In this document: piece after piece, positions 1 to 10,246 of the stretch | How positions within the stretch are numbered: position 1 is the first letter of the stretch | Layout of the letters: each line of letters opens with the position of its first letter | NCBI GenBank assembly: GCA_016929805.1 | Contig: JAFGIB010000319.1 | Location: 1-33,280 of the forward strand | Length of the DNA: 33,280 nt | Direction: 5' to 3' | Source of the DNA: Deltaproteobacteria bacterium | GTDB lineage: Bacteria > Myxococcota_A > Polyangia > Polyangiales > JAFGIB01 | Made by a program: the position numbers and the translations under genes | Notes under the pieces: generated by a model | Databases searched by the model: none | What the model was told of the DNA's origin: nothing | Seen by the model: the letters and a program-made list of their open reading frames with translations, nothing else

Positions 1-116
1 AATTCGCCCGTAAAACCGAGCGCGCCCGCAGGGCCGGCGAGGATGGTACTTGCTGTACCTGACGAGCCGGCCCGAGGACGAAAGCCGTTTTACAGGATGA
101 ATCGGCCGCCGTCGTC
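1..116 (-). repeat. Structured interspersed repeat, copy A (cut by window edge)
   Basis: Read on the minus strand, this stretch matches a second element at 19946-20190. Bases 1-60 are the reverse complement of 20126-20185 with 58 of 60 identical by eye. Bases 84-116 match the other end (19946-19976), with three extra bases. Internally GCCGGCCC (66-73) can pair with GGGCCGGC (31-38), and a GGTAC/GTACC hairpin with a five-base loop lies between them, so the element folds as a long stem. It lacks the three extra hairpins of copy B. The outer end continues left of the window. It sits 27 bp past the stop codon of the minus-strand helicase gene, where it could also act as a transcript end. There is no coding signal. 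Confidence 0.85.
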
Positions 117-143
117 AAATAGTAGTACTGCCGTGAACGCATA

Positions 144-3050
144 CTATTGCAACAACGCGAGTAGATCTTCTCTGGTGATACCTTGCGCTTGCGTCCCTTC
201 TTCGATAGCCGTACGGGCGAGAGCGCGTTTGCGTTTTTGAAGCTCGAGCATACGTTCTTCAACGGTGTTTTCCGTTACCAGCCGCTGTATGAGAACCGGT
301 CGTTCTTGTCCGATACGATGGGTTCGGTCGGCCGCCTGCTCTTCAACCGCCGGGTTCCACCAGGGATCGAGCAGGAACACGTTGTCCGCTGCGGTTAAAT
401 TCAGGCCCACCCCGCCTGCTCGAAGCGAAATTAGCATTACCGGAGGGCCGCTTTCAGCTTGAAACGCCTGTACCACGCTCGCGCGGTCCCTGGTTGAGCC
501 GTCGAGTCTGGTAAAGGGAATTGCTGCGTTTTTCAGCTTAGGTTCCGTAAGGTCGAGAAGCGAAGTCCACTGGGAAAAGACCAACGCTTTATGCCCTTCA
601 GCCACAACCGCTTCCAGAGTTTCTAATAACAAGGTTAATTTAGACGAACCATCGGCCTGTTGTCCTGGAATAAGCCCGGAATGACAGCACGCTTGACGTA
701 GACGCAACAGCGCTTCGAGCGCCGCCATGATATTACCGCCGGCTTTTAGTTTTTCGAGTACTTCTCTGCGCGTGGCCGCGTGTATTGCATCGTATAGCTC
801 CCGCTCGCGATCGCTGAGGGTGCAACGCATAACGATTTCGGTGCGAGCGGGAAGCTCTTTAGCAACCTCTCGTTTGAGTCTACGAAGCACAAACGGACGG
901 ATGCGCTGTCGTAATCGTTCTGCCGCATTTGCATCTGCCTCCGCGATTGGTTTGGCGTAGCGATCTTGAAACCCCTTTCGCGACCCGAGCAGACCCCGGT
1001 TGAGAAAGTGAAATTGGCTCCACAACTCATCTAACCGGTTCTCTACCGGAGTGCCGCTCAAGGCGATCCGGTATCGCGCCTGGAGCCGAAAGGCCGCCAC
1101 GGCGACTTGGCTGTCGGCGTTTTTGATATTTTGCGCTTCGTCCAGCACGATCGTGTCCCACGTTCGTTCCGCTAAGAGGAATTCGTCTATCCGCAGAATC
1201 GCATAAGTCGTTAGCGTGATGTCCGCCTCTGGATCAAAGTATCGTTTGGGTCCGTGATAGACATGTTGCTTGAGCTTGGGTCGAAATCGCTTGATCTCGT
1301 TTTCCCAGTTGTGAACCACGCTTGCCGGCGCGACCACCAAACACGGGTAGCCTACCGCGCATAGAGCTTGAATGGTCTTGCCAAGCCCCATATCGTCCGC
1401 CAGCAGCGCGCCTAGGTTCGCTCGGGAAAGGAATGCGAGCCAATTGACGCCTCGCACTTGATAAGCGCGAAGCGTGGTTTGTAAATCCTCCGGAAGCTCG
1501 GTGCTCGGTATTCCGTCGAAGTTCTCTACCAGTAAACGAAGTCGGTCGAATTCGGGAGGGCTTTTCACTTCCAGCGCTTCACACAAGCGCGCTAGGTCAG
1601 GGATCGCGCACTGGGGTAACTTTTTGTCGATCGACCTGAACGCCTCGAGGTCAGCCAGAACTTGGCCGCAGCGTTCGAGCACCGTTTCGGGAAGCGGCGC
1701 CCATCCTCCTTCCACCAACGGAACCAGTGATTCGCCCCTACGCCAGGCGTTTAGGACCGCCTCAGTTGTAGCGTAACGACGAATTTCACCGTCATCGGAG
1801 ACAAATGCCAAATCGTAGCCGTTGTCATTATCAAGAGCAAAACGCGTTTTCAGCGGTTCGGCGATAAAACAACAATCGAGTCCGTTGCCTTGGACGAGCG
1901 CATCGTCGCGCAGACGGATTCGCTCCGCGATTTTTAACGCCTCAAGTCCGACAAAACGCAGCGTTTTACCCACCTCAAGGTCCAATTCACGGCTAATCTC
2001 ATCGATCAAAAGCTCTTCTTTTCGTTCGTTGCGCAAGGGTAGGGTACCGCCCAAATAGGTAAGCTTGCCCGCGTCGACCCGTGCGCTCGGCGGGTCGCCG
2101 TATACGATCGTGGTCAATACGTTCAAACATTCGCCGTCGTAGTGCAGATTGAATCCAAGACGGGGCTCTACGGGCGTGGCTTTGGGAAGAATTTCGCTTC
2201 GAAGATCGACCGGGACACGTTCCTTCAGCGAGGGAATGATGCGGCCAACCAAGTCGGCGAGCTGATCGAAGGTAAAAACGCGTCCTCTGCGCAACTCTTC
2301 GAGATCGCGATCGGATAGCGCGATCTCGCCTATCGCTTTTAGCGTCCCACCATGTAAAACAGCCCCGTTCGAGAAAATTCTGCTGATCGTTTCATCCTGG
2401 ACCGCGTAAAGCCGAAAGCCGTCCTGATGGTCGTCGACGCGTACGCGTAGCACCGGTCCCGGTTCGTCTATAGCAATCGGTTGACCGTCCAGTTGAACGT
2501 CCGAGCAGTTCGCTAAAGCTGATAAGAGCTGCGGCATGATCGCACGCGGGATTCGTCCGCTTATCTGGGGGCTGAGTATCAGGTCCACGGCGATATCGGC
2601 TTGACTCGCTTCCAGACGGTTCACGGCATCTTTACGTTTGACGATTGTGAGGCGGGTATCGAGTCTTTTAAGCGCGTCGCCGTCCGCCATAAACCGTTCA
2701 AGCGATAGGCACCCGTCTATCGTCTCCAGTCGATAAGCTACCTTGACCGCTGGTGCCGAAATTCCTGGGATATCCGTTCCCGCCTCGGATGACCGCTTTA
2801 AAGCTATTACCGCCGCGGCCACGTGAACGCATACCGCATCCGCGCTCGGGCATTCGCACGACCAGTCCCGATGATGCGGAGAAAGAACGACCAAGGGAGA
2901 AACCATACCCCCTTTGGTCCGAATGCGAAGCTCATATTCGCCATTCGCGGTGCGCTTCCCATTTAGCTCGCCGTTGCGACAGAGTTGAACCGCGCGCGAC
3001 CAGATTAGCTCCGAGCACTCTTCCCGTATCGCTTCGAATAACGCGTCCAT
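144..3050 (-). CDS. SWIM-domain SNF2-family DNA helicase/translocase
   Basis: A 968-residue ATP-dependent DNA translocase of the bacterial SWIM-SNF2 group. The N-terminus carries a CxC...CxH SWIM zinc motif (Cys65, Cys67, Cys74, His76). A long spacer of unknown role follows. The SNF2 ATPase then shows Walker A DMGLGKT near residue 553, a DEAQ box near 638 and the helicase C lobe from about 815, with SLRAGGVGLNL and an arginine-finger motif RTHRIGQ near 908. All motor motifs are intact, so it should be active; the cellular role (transcription recycling or repair) is inferred from the family only. I chose ATG at 3050; a TTG at 3074 in frame is possible. Neither has a strong ribosome site. It lies 49 bp after the M50 protease gene and is probably co-transcribed with it. 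Confidence 0.9.
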   Translation of the reverse strand: MDALFEAIREECSELIWSRAVQLCRNGELNGKRTANGEYELRIRTKGGMVSPLVVLSPHHRDWSCECPSADAVCVHVAAAVIALKRSSEAGTDIPGISAPAVKVAYRLETIDGCLSLERFMADGDALKRLDTRLTIVKRKDAVNRLEASQADIAVDLILSPQISGRIPRAIMPQLLSALANCSDVQLDGQPIAIDEPGPVLRVRVDDHQDGFRLYAVQDETISRIFSNGAVLHGGTLKAIGEIALSDRDLEELRRGRVFTFDQLADLVGRIIPSLKERVPVDLRSEILPKATPVEPRLGFNLHYDGECLNVLTTIVYGDPPSARVDAGKLTYLGGTLPLRNERKEELLIDEISRELDLEVGKTLRFVGLEALKIAERIRLRDDALVQGNGLDCCFIAEPLKTRFALDNDNGYDLAFVSDDGEIRRYATTEAVLNAWRRGESLVPLVEGGWAPLPETVLERCGQVLADLEAFRSIDKKLPQCAIPDLARLCEALEVKSPPEFDRLRLLVENFDGIPSTELPEDLQTTLRAYQVRGVNWLAFLSRANLGALLADDMGLGKTIQALCAVGYPCLVVAPASVVHNWENEIKRFRPKLKQHVYHGPKRYFDPEADITLTTYAILRIDEFLLAERTWDTIVLDEAQNIKNADSQVAVAAFRLQARYRIALSGTPVENRLDELWSQFHFLNRGLLGSRKGFQDRYAKPIAEADANAAERLRQRIRPFVLRRLKREVAKELPARTEIVMRCTLSDRERELYDAIHAATRREVLEKLKAGGNIMAALEALLRLRQACCHSGLIPGQQADGSSKLTLLLETLEAVVAEGHKALVFSQWTSLLDLTEPKLKNAAIPFTRLDGSTRDRASVVQAFQAESGPPVMLISLRAGGVGLNLTAADNVFLLDPWWNPAVEEQAADRTHRIGQERPVLIQRLVTENTVEERMLELQKRKRALARTAIEEGTQAQGITREDLLALLQ

Positions 3051-3099
3051 ACACAGTAATTCGAGATAGGCCAAGCAGCTCGTATTGGCAAGTCTCGTA

Positions 3100-3825
3100 T
3101 TACGTATAGGTTAAATCCGGATAAACCAATTTAATTACCAATGAGAAAGCCGGCCCGGAGATATAACTGAAAATCTTCCAGGCTACCAATAACCCTATGA
3201 TTTGCGCCATCGAGTTGTTGGCTAGCATTTCGTAGAAACGCACCACCGCTTTCGGACCAAACCCTTCGACCACGCCTGCCCCGTCCAGCGGCGGGAGCGG
3301 TATCAAATTAAATAGTCCCAATAGTATGTTGAGATTGAGCATGATCGATAGAAACATGCCTAAGGCGGCAAGTATCGACCCCGGCGAATCGCTATCGGGA
3401 GCGGATACCAGATGCGAAAAGCTTAGGGCGGCCGGCGGGACGAATACCCCGGATGCCAGCAAAACCCTAAGAATGACAAGCGCGACAAACGCGAGCGCGA
3501 AGTTCGAGAGCGGTCCGGCCAGTGACATCAAAGCCTGGCGTTTGGGGTAGCGCCGCCCCCAACTCGGATCATAGGGCGTGGAAGCCCAACCCATCATCCA
3601 TCCGGAGGAGAAAAACGTAAGCACCGGAATCAACACCATACCAAACGGCGCTCGCCGGATGTGCGGCGTTGGATCCAGAGTCAGTTGACCGCCGTGATAC
3701 GCCGTTCTATCTCCGCCACGGAACGCGGATAACGCGTGGGCATATTCGTGAAAGGTGATCGAGATGAGAAATCCCAAATACCATATAGCGAAATCACCGA
3801 GTTGTGAGGGAGAGAAGTGAGTCAC
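3100..3825 (-). CDS. M50-family site-2-type membrane metalloprotease
   Basis: A 241-residue polytopic membrane protein. The first transmembrane segment carries the zinc-binding HEYAH (HExxH) near residues 26-30. A GPLSN motif and a late NLIPLPPLDG motif (the NPDG-type third zinc ligand) are both present, as in the short Rip/YwhC-like M50 proteases. It probably cuts membrane-embedded substrates; no PDZ domain is visible and the substrate is unknown. The start is GTG, the only start before the first membrane segment, with a weak ribosome site. It precedes the SNF2 gene on the same strand. Confidence 0.88.
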   Translation of the reverse strand: MTHFSPSQLGDFAIWYLGFLISITFHEYAHALSAFRGGDRTAYHGGQLTLDPTPHIRRAPFGMVLIPVLTFFSSGWMMGWASTPYDPSWGRRYPKRQALMSLAGPLSNFALAFVALVILRVLLASGVFVPPAALSFSHLVSAPDSDSPGSILAALGMFLSIMLNLNILLGLFNLIPLPPLDGAGVVEGFGPKAVVRFYEMLANNSMAQIIGLLVAWKIFSYISGPAFSLVIKLVYPDLTYT

Positions 3826-4074
3826 AATATCGTTCCGAGATTGTGAATTTTTTTAGTTTTCGACCTGATCGGCTTCTGGGTTTCGGCGTTGCTTCGCCGT
3901 TATCTCTAACCGCGGATTACCCTTAACGGATCCGCAAAAACAGAGTATTTTCGGCGAAAAAACCGGCCTTTGAACGCAACCGCGTTCAAGCATAACCAGT
4001 AATCGGGTCGCCGAAATCACCGTAGGTCAAATCCCTTTACGATCAACGAGCTGCTTGGCGAAACGAGGGAACAG
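3826..4074. other. Intergenic region between M50 protease gene and tRNA-Val
   Basis: 249 bp with no plausible gene. It holds several small inverted repeats (a CGGCG/CGCCG hairpin near 3883-3898, a GCGGAT/ATCCGC pair near 3911-3935) and the stronger hairpin listed separately as a terminator candidate. Any promoter for the protease-helicase pair should lie here on the minus strand; I could not pick one out with confidence. Confidence 0.5.
3957..3989 (-). terminator. Candidate terminator downstream of tRNA-Val
   Basis: On the minus strand TTGAACGC (3989-3982) pairs perfectly with GCGTTCAA (3977-3970) around a four-base loop. Seven bases later comes a run of six T (3962-3957). The spacer between stem and T-run is longer than in ideal intrinsic terminators. 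Its position, about 85 bp after the tRNA, fits tRNA transcript ending. Confidence 0.5.
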
Positions 4075-4146
4075 TGGGCGGGACAGGGATTGAACCTGCG
4101 ACTTTCGCCTTGTAAGGGCGACACTCTACCGCTGAGTTACCCGCCC
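4075..4146 (-). tRNA. tRNA-Val (anticodon TAC)
   Basis: On the minus strand a complete 72-base cloverleaf can be drawn. The acceptor is GGGCGGG/CCCGCCC, the D stem ACTC/GAGT, the anticodon stem TCGCC/GGCGA with loop CTTACAA (anticodon TAC, reading GUA and other valine codons), the variable loop AAGTC, and the T stem GCAGG/CCTGT with loop TTCAATC. The discriminator base is A. The 3' CCA is not encoded and must be added enzymatically. Confidence 0.96.
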
Positions 4147-4160
4147 GGTTCGATTCTTGC

Positions 4161-4188
4161 CTTTTACCGAACCGCTGCAACGCGTCAA
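4161..4188 (-). promoter_or_regulatory. Sigma-70-type promoter of tRNA-Val
   Basis: On the minus strand TTGACG (4188-4183) and TAAAAG (4166-4161) are separated by 16 bp. They lie 14 bp before the mature tRNA 5' end, the usual spacing for a short tRNA leader. Confidence 0.6.
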
Positions 4189-4284
4189 GCGCCTCGCGCG
4201 AAATAACCCGCGGAATCGACATGGCCACAACCGCGCAATCTCTCGTCACTGTTCAAAATAGCAGTTATTGCGAAACGTCGGCTC

Positions 4285-6777
4285 CTATTGCCTCGCCCCC
4301 GGGGGTTCGACCGTCGGCTCGGGAACCGCCTTGGTGTCGGCCGTAGCGCGATTTGCGGTTACGAGCTCCCCATTGATGAACTCTATCGGCGGCATTCGAC
4401 TTCCGAAAACTTCATCCGGATTGCTCAGGCACAATGCTTCCCACAAGACCTCGTCCATATGTTCGATCAATACGATCCGGGTCGCCTTGAGCACCCGTTT
4501 GGGTATATCGCGCAGATCTTTTCGATTGTCCTTTGGAATCAGAACGGTAGTGATTCCCGCGCGATGCGCGGCGAGCATTTTTTCTTTTAATCCACCGATC
4601 GGAAGCACGCGACCACTCAGGGTAATCTCTCCGGTCATCGCGAGCTTGCGCCTCACCGGAATCTTCATTAACGCGCTGGCGATGCTCGTCGCCATGGTAA
4701 TGCCGGCGCTCGGGCCGTCTTTCGGGATAAATTCCGGGAAGTGTATATGGCAGTCGTTCTTTTGATAAAAGTCCTCGGCTACGCCTAATAGCTTCTGGCG
4801 CGAGCGGATATAGCTCATGGCTGCTTGAGCCGACTCTTTCATGCCTTTTTCGAGCAATCCCGTGATAAACAGCTCTCCTTTGCCCGGAACCACGGAGACC
4901 TCACATTGCAAAATAGCTCCACCGTAATCGGTATACGCCAACCCATTGGTGAGGCCGATTTCGTCCTTGTCACTGGTCTTATCCGGTCTATACCTGGGCA
5001 CTCCGAGATACTTGGGCACCGATTGCGCGGCGATTCGAACCTTTTCCGTGGTTTCTCGCGCCACGATCTTTCGCGCGACCTTGCGGCAAATGCTGCCTAT
5101 TTCCCTTTCGAGATTCCGAACGCCGGATTCATGCGTATAGTGGTGAATTACGGTCCTGATCGCGTTCTCCGTAATTTCGATGTCGCCATCCTTCAGACCG
5201 GCCTCCGCTTTTTGCCTCGGGATCAGATAGCGAACCGCGATATTGAGCTTTTCAAACTCCGTATACCCGCTCAGGTCAATGATTTCCATGCGATCCCTCA
5301 GCGGCATGGGAATACCCGACAAGGTGTTCGCGGTGGTGACGAACATGATGTCCGATAAATCATAGTCGAGGTCCAAGTAATGGTCGTTAAAACCATGATT
5401 CTGCTCGCCGTCCAGCACCTCAAGCAACGCGGAAGCCGGATCGCCTCGGAAGTCCGAGGACATCTTGTCGACTTCATCCAATAGAAAAACCGGGTTGTTG
5501 GTACCTGCCTTACGCAAACGCTGTATAATTCTGCCGGGCAACGCTCCAATATAGGTACGACGGTGACCCCTGATTTCCGCCTCATCTCGAACCCCTCCGA
5601 GCGAGAGCCTGACGAACTCGCGACTGGTGGCTCGGGCAATCGATTTTCCGAGCGAGGTCTTACCCGTGCCCGGAGGTCCGACCAGACATAAAACGGGTCC
5701 CTTGAGCTTGCCGGTCAGTGCTTGCACCGCGAGATACTCGATAATTCTCTCTTTTACCTTTTTTAGACCATAGTGGTCCTCTTCGAGAATTCTCTCGGCT
5801 AGGGCGATATCGCGATTTTCCTCGCTTTTTTCCTCCCACGGAAGCGACAAAACCCAATCGACGTAATTGCGAACGACGGTCGCTTCCGCGCTCATCGGTT
5901 GCATGAGCTTAAGTTTCTTAAGCTCTTTTTGGAGCTTATCCTTCGCCTCTTTCGAGCACTTCTTATTTTCGATCTTCTCTTCCAGCTCTTGGATTTCGTT
6001 TTTAAACTCGTCGCGCTCTCCGAGCTCTTTCTGAATCGCCTGCATCTGCTCGTTGAGGTAATATTCCTTTTGAGTCCGCTCCATCTGCTTTTTGACGCGC
6101 GTGCGAATCTTTTTCTCTACCTGCAAGATTTCGATCTCGGCATTCATCATCTCAAATAGACGCGATAGCCGTTCTACCGCGTTGCTGGTTTCGAGAATTT
6201 CTTGCCGGTCGATAAGCTTGATAGATCCCAAATACACCACGATGGTGTCCGCGAGGCGCGCCGGATCCGCGATCGATTGTACCGAAACCAACATCTCGGG
6301 AGGAATTCTTTTATTGAGCTTAACGTAGTTTTCAAAAGTTGTTTGTACCGATCTAACCAATGCTTCGGTCTCGACGCTTTTTTCGTAGACCTCCTCGATC
6401 ACCGAGACATTGCACAAGAAGAAATCCTCGTTACCGATAAAGCTTTGAATGCGCGCTCGTTTTTTGCCCTCTACCAACACTTTAATCGTCCCGTCCGGCA
6501 AACGCAGCAACTGGATAATCGACCCAATGGTACCGACGGCGAAAATATCGTCCGGCGTCGGATCGTTGGTTTTAGCCTGTTTTTGAGCGGCGAGAAGGAT
6601 TTCCTTCTTGTTCTCCATGGCCTCTTCGAGGGCGTTGATCGATTTTTCCCTCCCGACGAAGAGCGGAACGACCATATGCGGAAATACGATAATATCTCGT
6701 AGGGGAAGTAACGGCAGTACCTTGGTTTCAGGCATATTGTGGTTACTATATCCGTTATCGTTCCGATTGAAGAACAT
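4285..6777 (-). CDS. lon: ATP-dependent protease Lon
   Basis: An 830-residue LonA protease that degrades misfolded and regulatory proteins in the cytoplasm. The N-terminal substrate domain (about 20-215) is followed by a long coiled coil. The AAA+ module has Walker A GPPGTGKT near 367-374 and Walker [10 protein letters not shown] near 431. The protease domain carries the catalytic Ser in KDGPSAG (about 690) and Lys in GGLKEK (about 733), the normal Ser-Lys spacing of 43. I kept the ATG at 6777, whose MFFNR start resembles Lon proteins of this lineage as I recall them; an internal ATG at 6735 is possible. It is the last gene of the tig-clpP-clpX-lon run, 25 bp after clpX. It ends in CCCCCGGGGG without a T-run. 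Confidence 0.97.
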   Translation of the reverse strand: MFFNRNDNGYSNHNMPETKVLPLLPLRDIIVFPHMVVPLFVGREKSINALEEAMENKKEILLAAQKQAKTNDPTPDDIFAVGTIGSIIQLLRLPDGTIKVLVEGKKRARIQSFIGNEDFFLCNVSVIEEVYEKSVETEALVRSVQTTFENYVKLNKRIPPEMLVSVQSIADPARLADTIVVYLGSIKLIDRQEILETSNAVERLSRLFEMMNAEIEILQVEKKIRTRVKKQMERTQKEYYLNEQMQAIQKELGERDEFKNEIQELEEKIENKKCSKEAKDKLQKELKKLKLMQPMSAEATVVRNYVDWVLSLPWEEKSEENRDIALAERILEEDHYGLKKVKERIIEYLAVQALTGKLKGPVLCLVGPPGTGKTSLGKSIARATSREFVRLSLGGVRDEAEIRGHRRTYIGALPGRIIQRLRKAGTNNPVFLLDEVDKMSSDFRGDPASALLEVLDGEQNHGFNDHYLDLDYDLSDIMFVTTANTLSGIPMPLRDRMEIIDLSGYTEFEKLNIAVRYLIPRQKAEAGLKDGDIEITENAIRTVIHHYTHESGVRNLEREIGSICRKVARKIVARETTEKVRIAAQSVPKYLGVPRYRPDKTSDKDEIGLTNGLAYTDYGGAILQCEVSVVPGKGELFITGLLEKGMKESAQAAMSYIRSRQKLLGVAEDFYQKNDCHIHFPEFIPKDGPSAGITMATSIASALMKIPVRRKLAMTGEITLSGRVLPIGGLKEKMLAAHRAGITTVLIPKDNRKDLRDIPKRVLKATRIVLIEHMDEVLWEALCLSNPDEVFGSRMPPIEFINGELVTANRATADTKAVPEPTVEPPGARQ

Positions 6778-6802
6778 CCGTGGAACCTGAGGGTTTTCGT
6801 CG

Positions 6803-8059
6803 CTAAGCGGGTTCAGCTTCTTTCTTTTCGTATACCGTTAGCGGCTTCTCTCCCTTTCGAATCACATTGTCCTTGATCACGATCTCCTTTATGCTGGGCT
6901 CCGAAGGTACTTCAAACATAATATCCAACATTGCCTTTTCGAGGATCGCCCGCAAGCCTCTCGCTCCCGAGTCGCGCTGCATCGCTTGGGTCGCTACCGC
7001 TCTCAACGCTTTTTCCTCGAATCTCAGCTTTACACCGTCCATCTCGAACAGCTTTTGATATTGCTTGGTCAGCGCGTTCTTAGGTTTGGTCAGTATGTCC
7101 ATTAAGGCTTTTTCGTTGAGCTCATGCAACGTCGCGATGACCGGAAGCCTTCCGATAAATTCGGGTATCAATCCGATTTTCAGCAAATCCTCCGGCTCGA
7201 CTCGTTCCAGGATCTCTCCGATCTTCTTTTTCTTTTTAGACGGGATATTCGCGCCGAACCCGAGCCTTCTTTCGCTGATCCGCCGTTCGATAATTTCGTC
7301 TAATCCCACGAACGCGCCGCCACAAATGAATAGAATGTTAGTGGTGTCGATCTGGATAAAATCTTGTTGAGGATGCTTGCGACCACCCTTGGGCGGGACG
7401 TTGGCAATCGTCCCTTCTATAATCTTTAAAAGCGCCTGTTGGACCCCTTCACCGCTTACATCGCGGGTAATCGATGGGTTGTCTCCCTTGCGCGCGATTT
7501 TGTCTATTTCGTCGATGTATACCATGCCTCGCTGCGCGCGATCAACATCGTGGTCCGCGTTTTGAAAAAGCTGCACGATGATATTTTCGACGTCCTCACC
7601 GACATAGCCTGCTTCCGTGAGCGTGGTCGCATCCGCCATGGCGAAGGGAACATTGATGATTTTAGCCAGGGTCTGCGCCATCAGGGTCTTTCCCGAACCG
7701 GTAGGCCCTAGCAGTAAAATATTCGATTTTTGAAGCTCGACATCGTCCGTCGAGACGCGCGATTCGATTCGTTTGTAATGGTTGTGAACGGCTACCGCTA
7801 AAACCTTCTTGGCGCGATCTTGACCGATTACGTATTCGTCGAGGACCGCCTTGATATCGGACGGTTTTGGTAGCGGCCCGTCTGACGAGAAAGAATCCTC
7901 CCGATCAACCTCTTCCGCGATAATATCGTTACAAAGGGCAATGCACTCGTCGCAGATGTAAACGGTCGGACCCGCGATAAGTTTTTTTACCTCTTTTTGC
8001 GATTTTCCGCAAAATGAACACTGGAGGCTTCCGTGGTTATCTTCCCTTCGTCTGTCCAC
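6803..8059 (-). CDS. clpX: ATP-dependent Clp protease ATP-binding subunit ClpX
   Basis: A 418-residue AAA+ unfoldase that feeds substrates to ClpP. The N-terminal zinc-binding domain has Cys14, Cys17, Cys36 and Cys39. Walker A is GPTGSGKT at 118-125 and Walker [10 protein letters not shown] at 181-189. The ClpP-docking loop reads LGF at about 266-268, equivalent to the IGF loop of E. coli. The C-terminal [10 protein letters not shown] sensor region is intact. The start is GTG, with TAGGTAG about 11 bases upstream. A 152-bp gap separates it from clpP, longer than elsewhere in this operon; an extra promoter may lie there but I could not identify one. Confidence 0.97.
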   Translation of the reverse strand: MDRRREDNHGSLQCSFCGKSQKEVKKLIAGPTVYICDECIALCNDIIAEEVDREDSFSSDGPLPKPSDIKAVLDEYVIGQDRAKKVLAVAVHNHYKRIESRVSTDDVELQKSNILLLGPTGSGKTLMAQTLAKIINVPFAMADATTLTEAGYVGEDVENIIVQLFQNADHDVDRAQRGMVYIDEIDKIARKGDNPSITRDVSGEGVQQALLKIIEGTIANVPPKGGRKHPQQDFIQIDTTNILFICGGAFVGLDEIIERRISERRLGFGANIPSKKKKKIGEILERVEPEDLLKIGLIPEFIGRLPVIATLHELNEKALMDILTKPKNALTKQYQKLFEMDGVKLRFEEKALRAVATQAMQRDSGARGLRAILEKAMLDIMFEVPSEPSIKEIVIKDNVIRKGEKPLTVYEKKEAEPA

Positions 8060-8211
8060 TTTCAGCTACCTACTAATACTCTTTCATCTAACCTCTAACG
8101 GTGCGTATATGCTGTTAGTTTAGCAATGACCGTTTCCGACGGCAAAGAATTGTTGTTCCGACGAGAGTCATATTAGTTACTATTTTTCTTTAATTTCATA
8201 TTCGGCACGAC

Positions 8212-8820
8212 CTATTCTCGAGGTTTTACCACGGCGTCGACGATTCCATAAGCGACTGCATCTTCCGCGGATAAGTAGTTATCTCTTTCCGTGTCGCTCT
8301 TGATTTTCTCTACGCTTTGTCCGGTGTGTTTAGCCAAAATTTCGTTCATCCGTTTCCGTAGAAAGAGGATCTCCCGCGCGTGAATTTCGATATCTGTAGC
8401 TTGGCCGCGCACTCCTCCTAGAGGCTGATGAATCATGATCCGGCTGTTCGGCAGGGTTTTACGAAGTCCTTTTGCTCCCGCAGCGAGCAGCCAAGCCGCC
8501 ATCGATGCCGCCATACCTAGGCACACTGTAGCGACTGGGCAACGAACGTACTGCATGGTGTCGTAAACGGCTAATCCGGCCGTAATCGAGCCACCACTGC
8601 TGTTGATATAAAGGGTGATTTCCTTATCCGGGTCTTCGCTTTCGAGAAAGAGCATTTGAGCGATGATGATGTTCGTCGCATCATCGTTGATTTCGCTACC
8701 GAGAAAGATAATCCGGTCTCTCAACAACCTGCTGTAGATATCCCAGCTGCGTTCGCCCCTCGGTGTTGTCTCGATTACTTGCGGGTAAGGAATGTAGCCG
8801 ACTATAGGGTCTTTTTTCAC
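8212..8820 (-). CDS. clpP: ATP-dependent Clp protease proteolytic subunit ClpP
   Basis: A 202-residue barrel-forming serine protease partnered by ClpX. The catalytic triad is visible at Ser106 (AASMAA), His131 (MIHQP) and Asp180 (ERDNY), with the spacing of E. coli ClpP. The residue after LG before the nucleophile segment is Met where many ClpP have Gln, a mild variant. The GTG start at 8820 overlaps the tig stop by four bases (GTGA), so translation is probably coupled to trigger factor. Confidence 0.97.
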   Translation of the reverse strand: MKKDPIVGYIPYPQVIETTPRGERSWDIYSRLLRDRIIFLGSEINDDATNIIIAQMLFLESEDPDKEITLYINSSGGSITAGLAVYDTMQYVRCPVATVCLGMAASMAAWLLAAGAKGLRKTLPNSRIMIHQPLGGVRGQATDIEIHAREILFLRKRMNEILAKHTGQSVEKIKSDTERDNYLSAEDAVAYGIVDAVVKPRE

Positions 8821-10127
8821 GGGTTAGTCTCCTCTTCTGCGGTATTGGATGGGATCGATGTCGCGTCTCGAATAGTAGCCTTTGAAAGCAAATAGGCCAT
8901 CAGCTTTTCTTCCATCATTTCAGCCACGAGATTTTCGCGCATCCTGTCTGAATAATCGGCTCGCAGCTTCGCGACATGCTTTCCCGTAAGCTTTGCCAAC
9001 TCTTCGAGCCGCTGCTCGACGTCTTCGTCCGTGATTTCCATTTTTTGATCGCGAGCTATCTGTCCTAAAAGCAACGCGCCGCGCACCTTTCGCTCGGCTC
9101 TTCGGCGAAGCTCGTTTCCGGTCTCATCGTCGAGGGTCGCTTCCAATCCCGCGTATTGTTGAAACGAGAGAAAGGTCTCTCGCATGGCCTTTTCTTGTTT
9201 TTCCAACAGCGTGGGCGGAATCGGCACCGGGTTTTTGTCGATTAGTAGATCGACCAACTTCTCTCGCACGGATGAATCGGCTCGTTTTTGCGCAGCTTGC
9301 TCCAGCTCTTTTCGCAAAGCCGCTTTCATCTCTTGCATCGACTCGTAGGAAAGGTCCTTAGCGAACTCATCGTCCAGCTCCGGAAGCTTTCTTTCTCGGA
9401 TCTCCTTGACCACAATCGCGAACTCCGCCTTAACCCCTTGCAGCTCCTTTCGAGCGAAGTTGTCGGGTAAATCGACGGCAATCGTTTTTTCCTCTTCCGG
9501 TCTTAACTCCAGCAATCCTTCGTCGAGCTGTCTAAGCAGGCGGCCGGTCCCGATTTCGAGCTGACGATCCGTGCCGCCTAAATCGCTTTTCAATTCGCCT
9601 TCTACCGTCACCGTGTAATCTAGCGTAAGGATGTCTCCCTTGCGGGAGGGTCGAATCGGGTCTGGAATAATAAGGTCCGCGTGCTGTTCACGGAGTCGCT
9701 CGATTTCTTTGTCTACGATCTCTTCGGAAACCCGATCGACGGCTTTTTCCACCTCTAGCCCCGAGATGTCGATGGATTCGATTTTAGGCCGCACTTCGAA
9801 CTTGGCGTTGAAGCTCAACGGCATACCTTCCGCTACGTCCGATGGCTCGCTCATTTCTTGAATCGCGATAAGCTCCAACGCGTGCTCGTCGATCGCTTTC
9901 GAAAGGCTCTCTTGGACGAGCGTCTTTCGAACCTCGCTTTTTACCGATTTTCCCATCATCTGCCGAACAACGTTCAAGGGGACTTTTCCCGTTCTGAATC
10001 CTCGAATGCGAGCGTTTTGCTGCAATTTACGATAGGCGGTTTCCAATTCTTTTGATACTTCTTCCCAAGGGATCTCAACCGTGACATCGTAAAGTACTGG
10101 GCTGATTGGTTTGATTTGTGACTGCAT
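8817..10127 (-). CDS. tig: Trigger factor, ribosome-associated chaperone
   Basis: A 436-residue chaperone and peptidyl-prolyl isomerase that binds nascent chains at the ribosome exit. The ribosome-docking signature GFRTGKVP is at 43-50. An FKBP-like domain starting around [10 protein letters not shown] follows, then a long helical C-terminal domain. I chose the ATG at 10127 because GGAGG lies ten bases upstream and the length then matches the family. A longer reading to 10295 adds 56 residues without similarity and should be ignored. First of the tig-clpP-clpX-lon run. Confidence 0.96.
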   Translation of the reverse strand: MQSQIKPISPVLYDVTVEIPWEEVSKELETAYRKLQQNARIRGFRTGKVPLNVVRQMMGKSVKSEVRKTLVQESLSKAIDEHALELIAIQEMSEPSDVAEGMPLSFNAKFEVRPKIESIDISGLEVEKAVDRVSEEIVDKEIERLREQHADLIIPDPIRPSRKGDILTLDYTVTVEGELKSDLGGTDRQLEIGTGRLLRQLDEGLLELRPEEEKTIAVDLPDNFARKELQGVKAEFAIVVKEIRERKLPELDDEFAKDLSYESMQEMKAALRKELEQAAQKRADSSVREKLVDLLIDKNPVPIPPTLLEKQEKAMRETFLSFQQYAGLEATLDDETGNELRRRAERKVRGALLLGQIARDQKMEITDEDVEQRLEELAKLTGKHVAKLRADYSDRMRENLVAEMMEEKLMAYLLSKATIRDATSIPSNTAEEETNP

Positions 10128-10182
10128 GCGCGGATTGCCTCCAGAAAATCTATAGTAATTGACCGCAACTGAAGCGCTAGCC

Positions 10183-10211
10183 GTACTAATGTGGGCGGTT
10201 GATAGCGTCAA
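10183..10211 (-). promoter_or_regulatory. Candidate promoter of the tig-clpP-clpX-lon operon
   Basis: On the minus strand TTGACG (10211-10206) is followed after 17 bp by TAGTAC (10188-10183), a good -35 and a weak -10. It lies in the 119-bp gap upstream of tig, about 55 bp from the start codon. The operon could also be read through from rnj. Confidence 0.35.
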
Positions 10212-10246
10212 GCACGTATTTGAGCCGTTGCCGTCGGTACGCGAAG

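Noticed and set aside
4303..4312. CCCCCGGGGG at the end of lon as a terminator
   Set aside because: It is inside the coding end, has no loop and no following T-run.
4268..4765. Plus-strand frames of 100-165 codons opposite lon (and similar frames opposite bamA, clpX and the barrel gene)
   Set aside because: They are antisense shadows of well-supported genes and show no family similarity.
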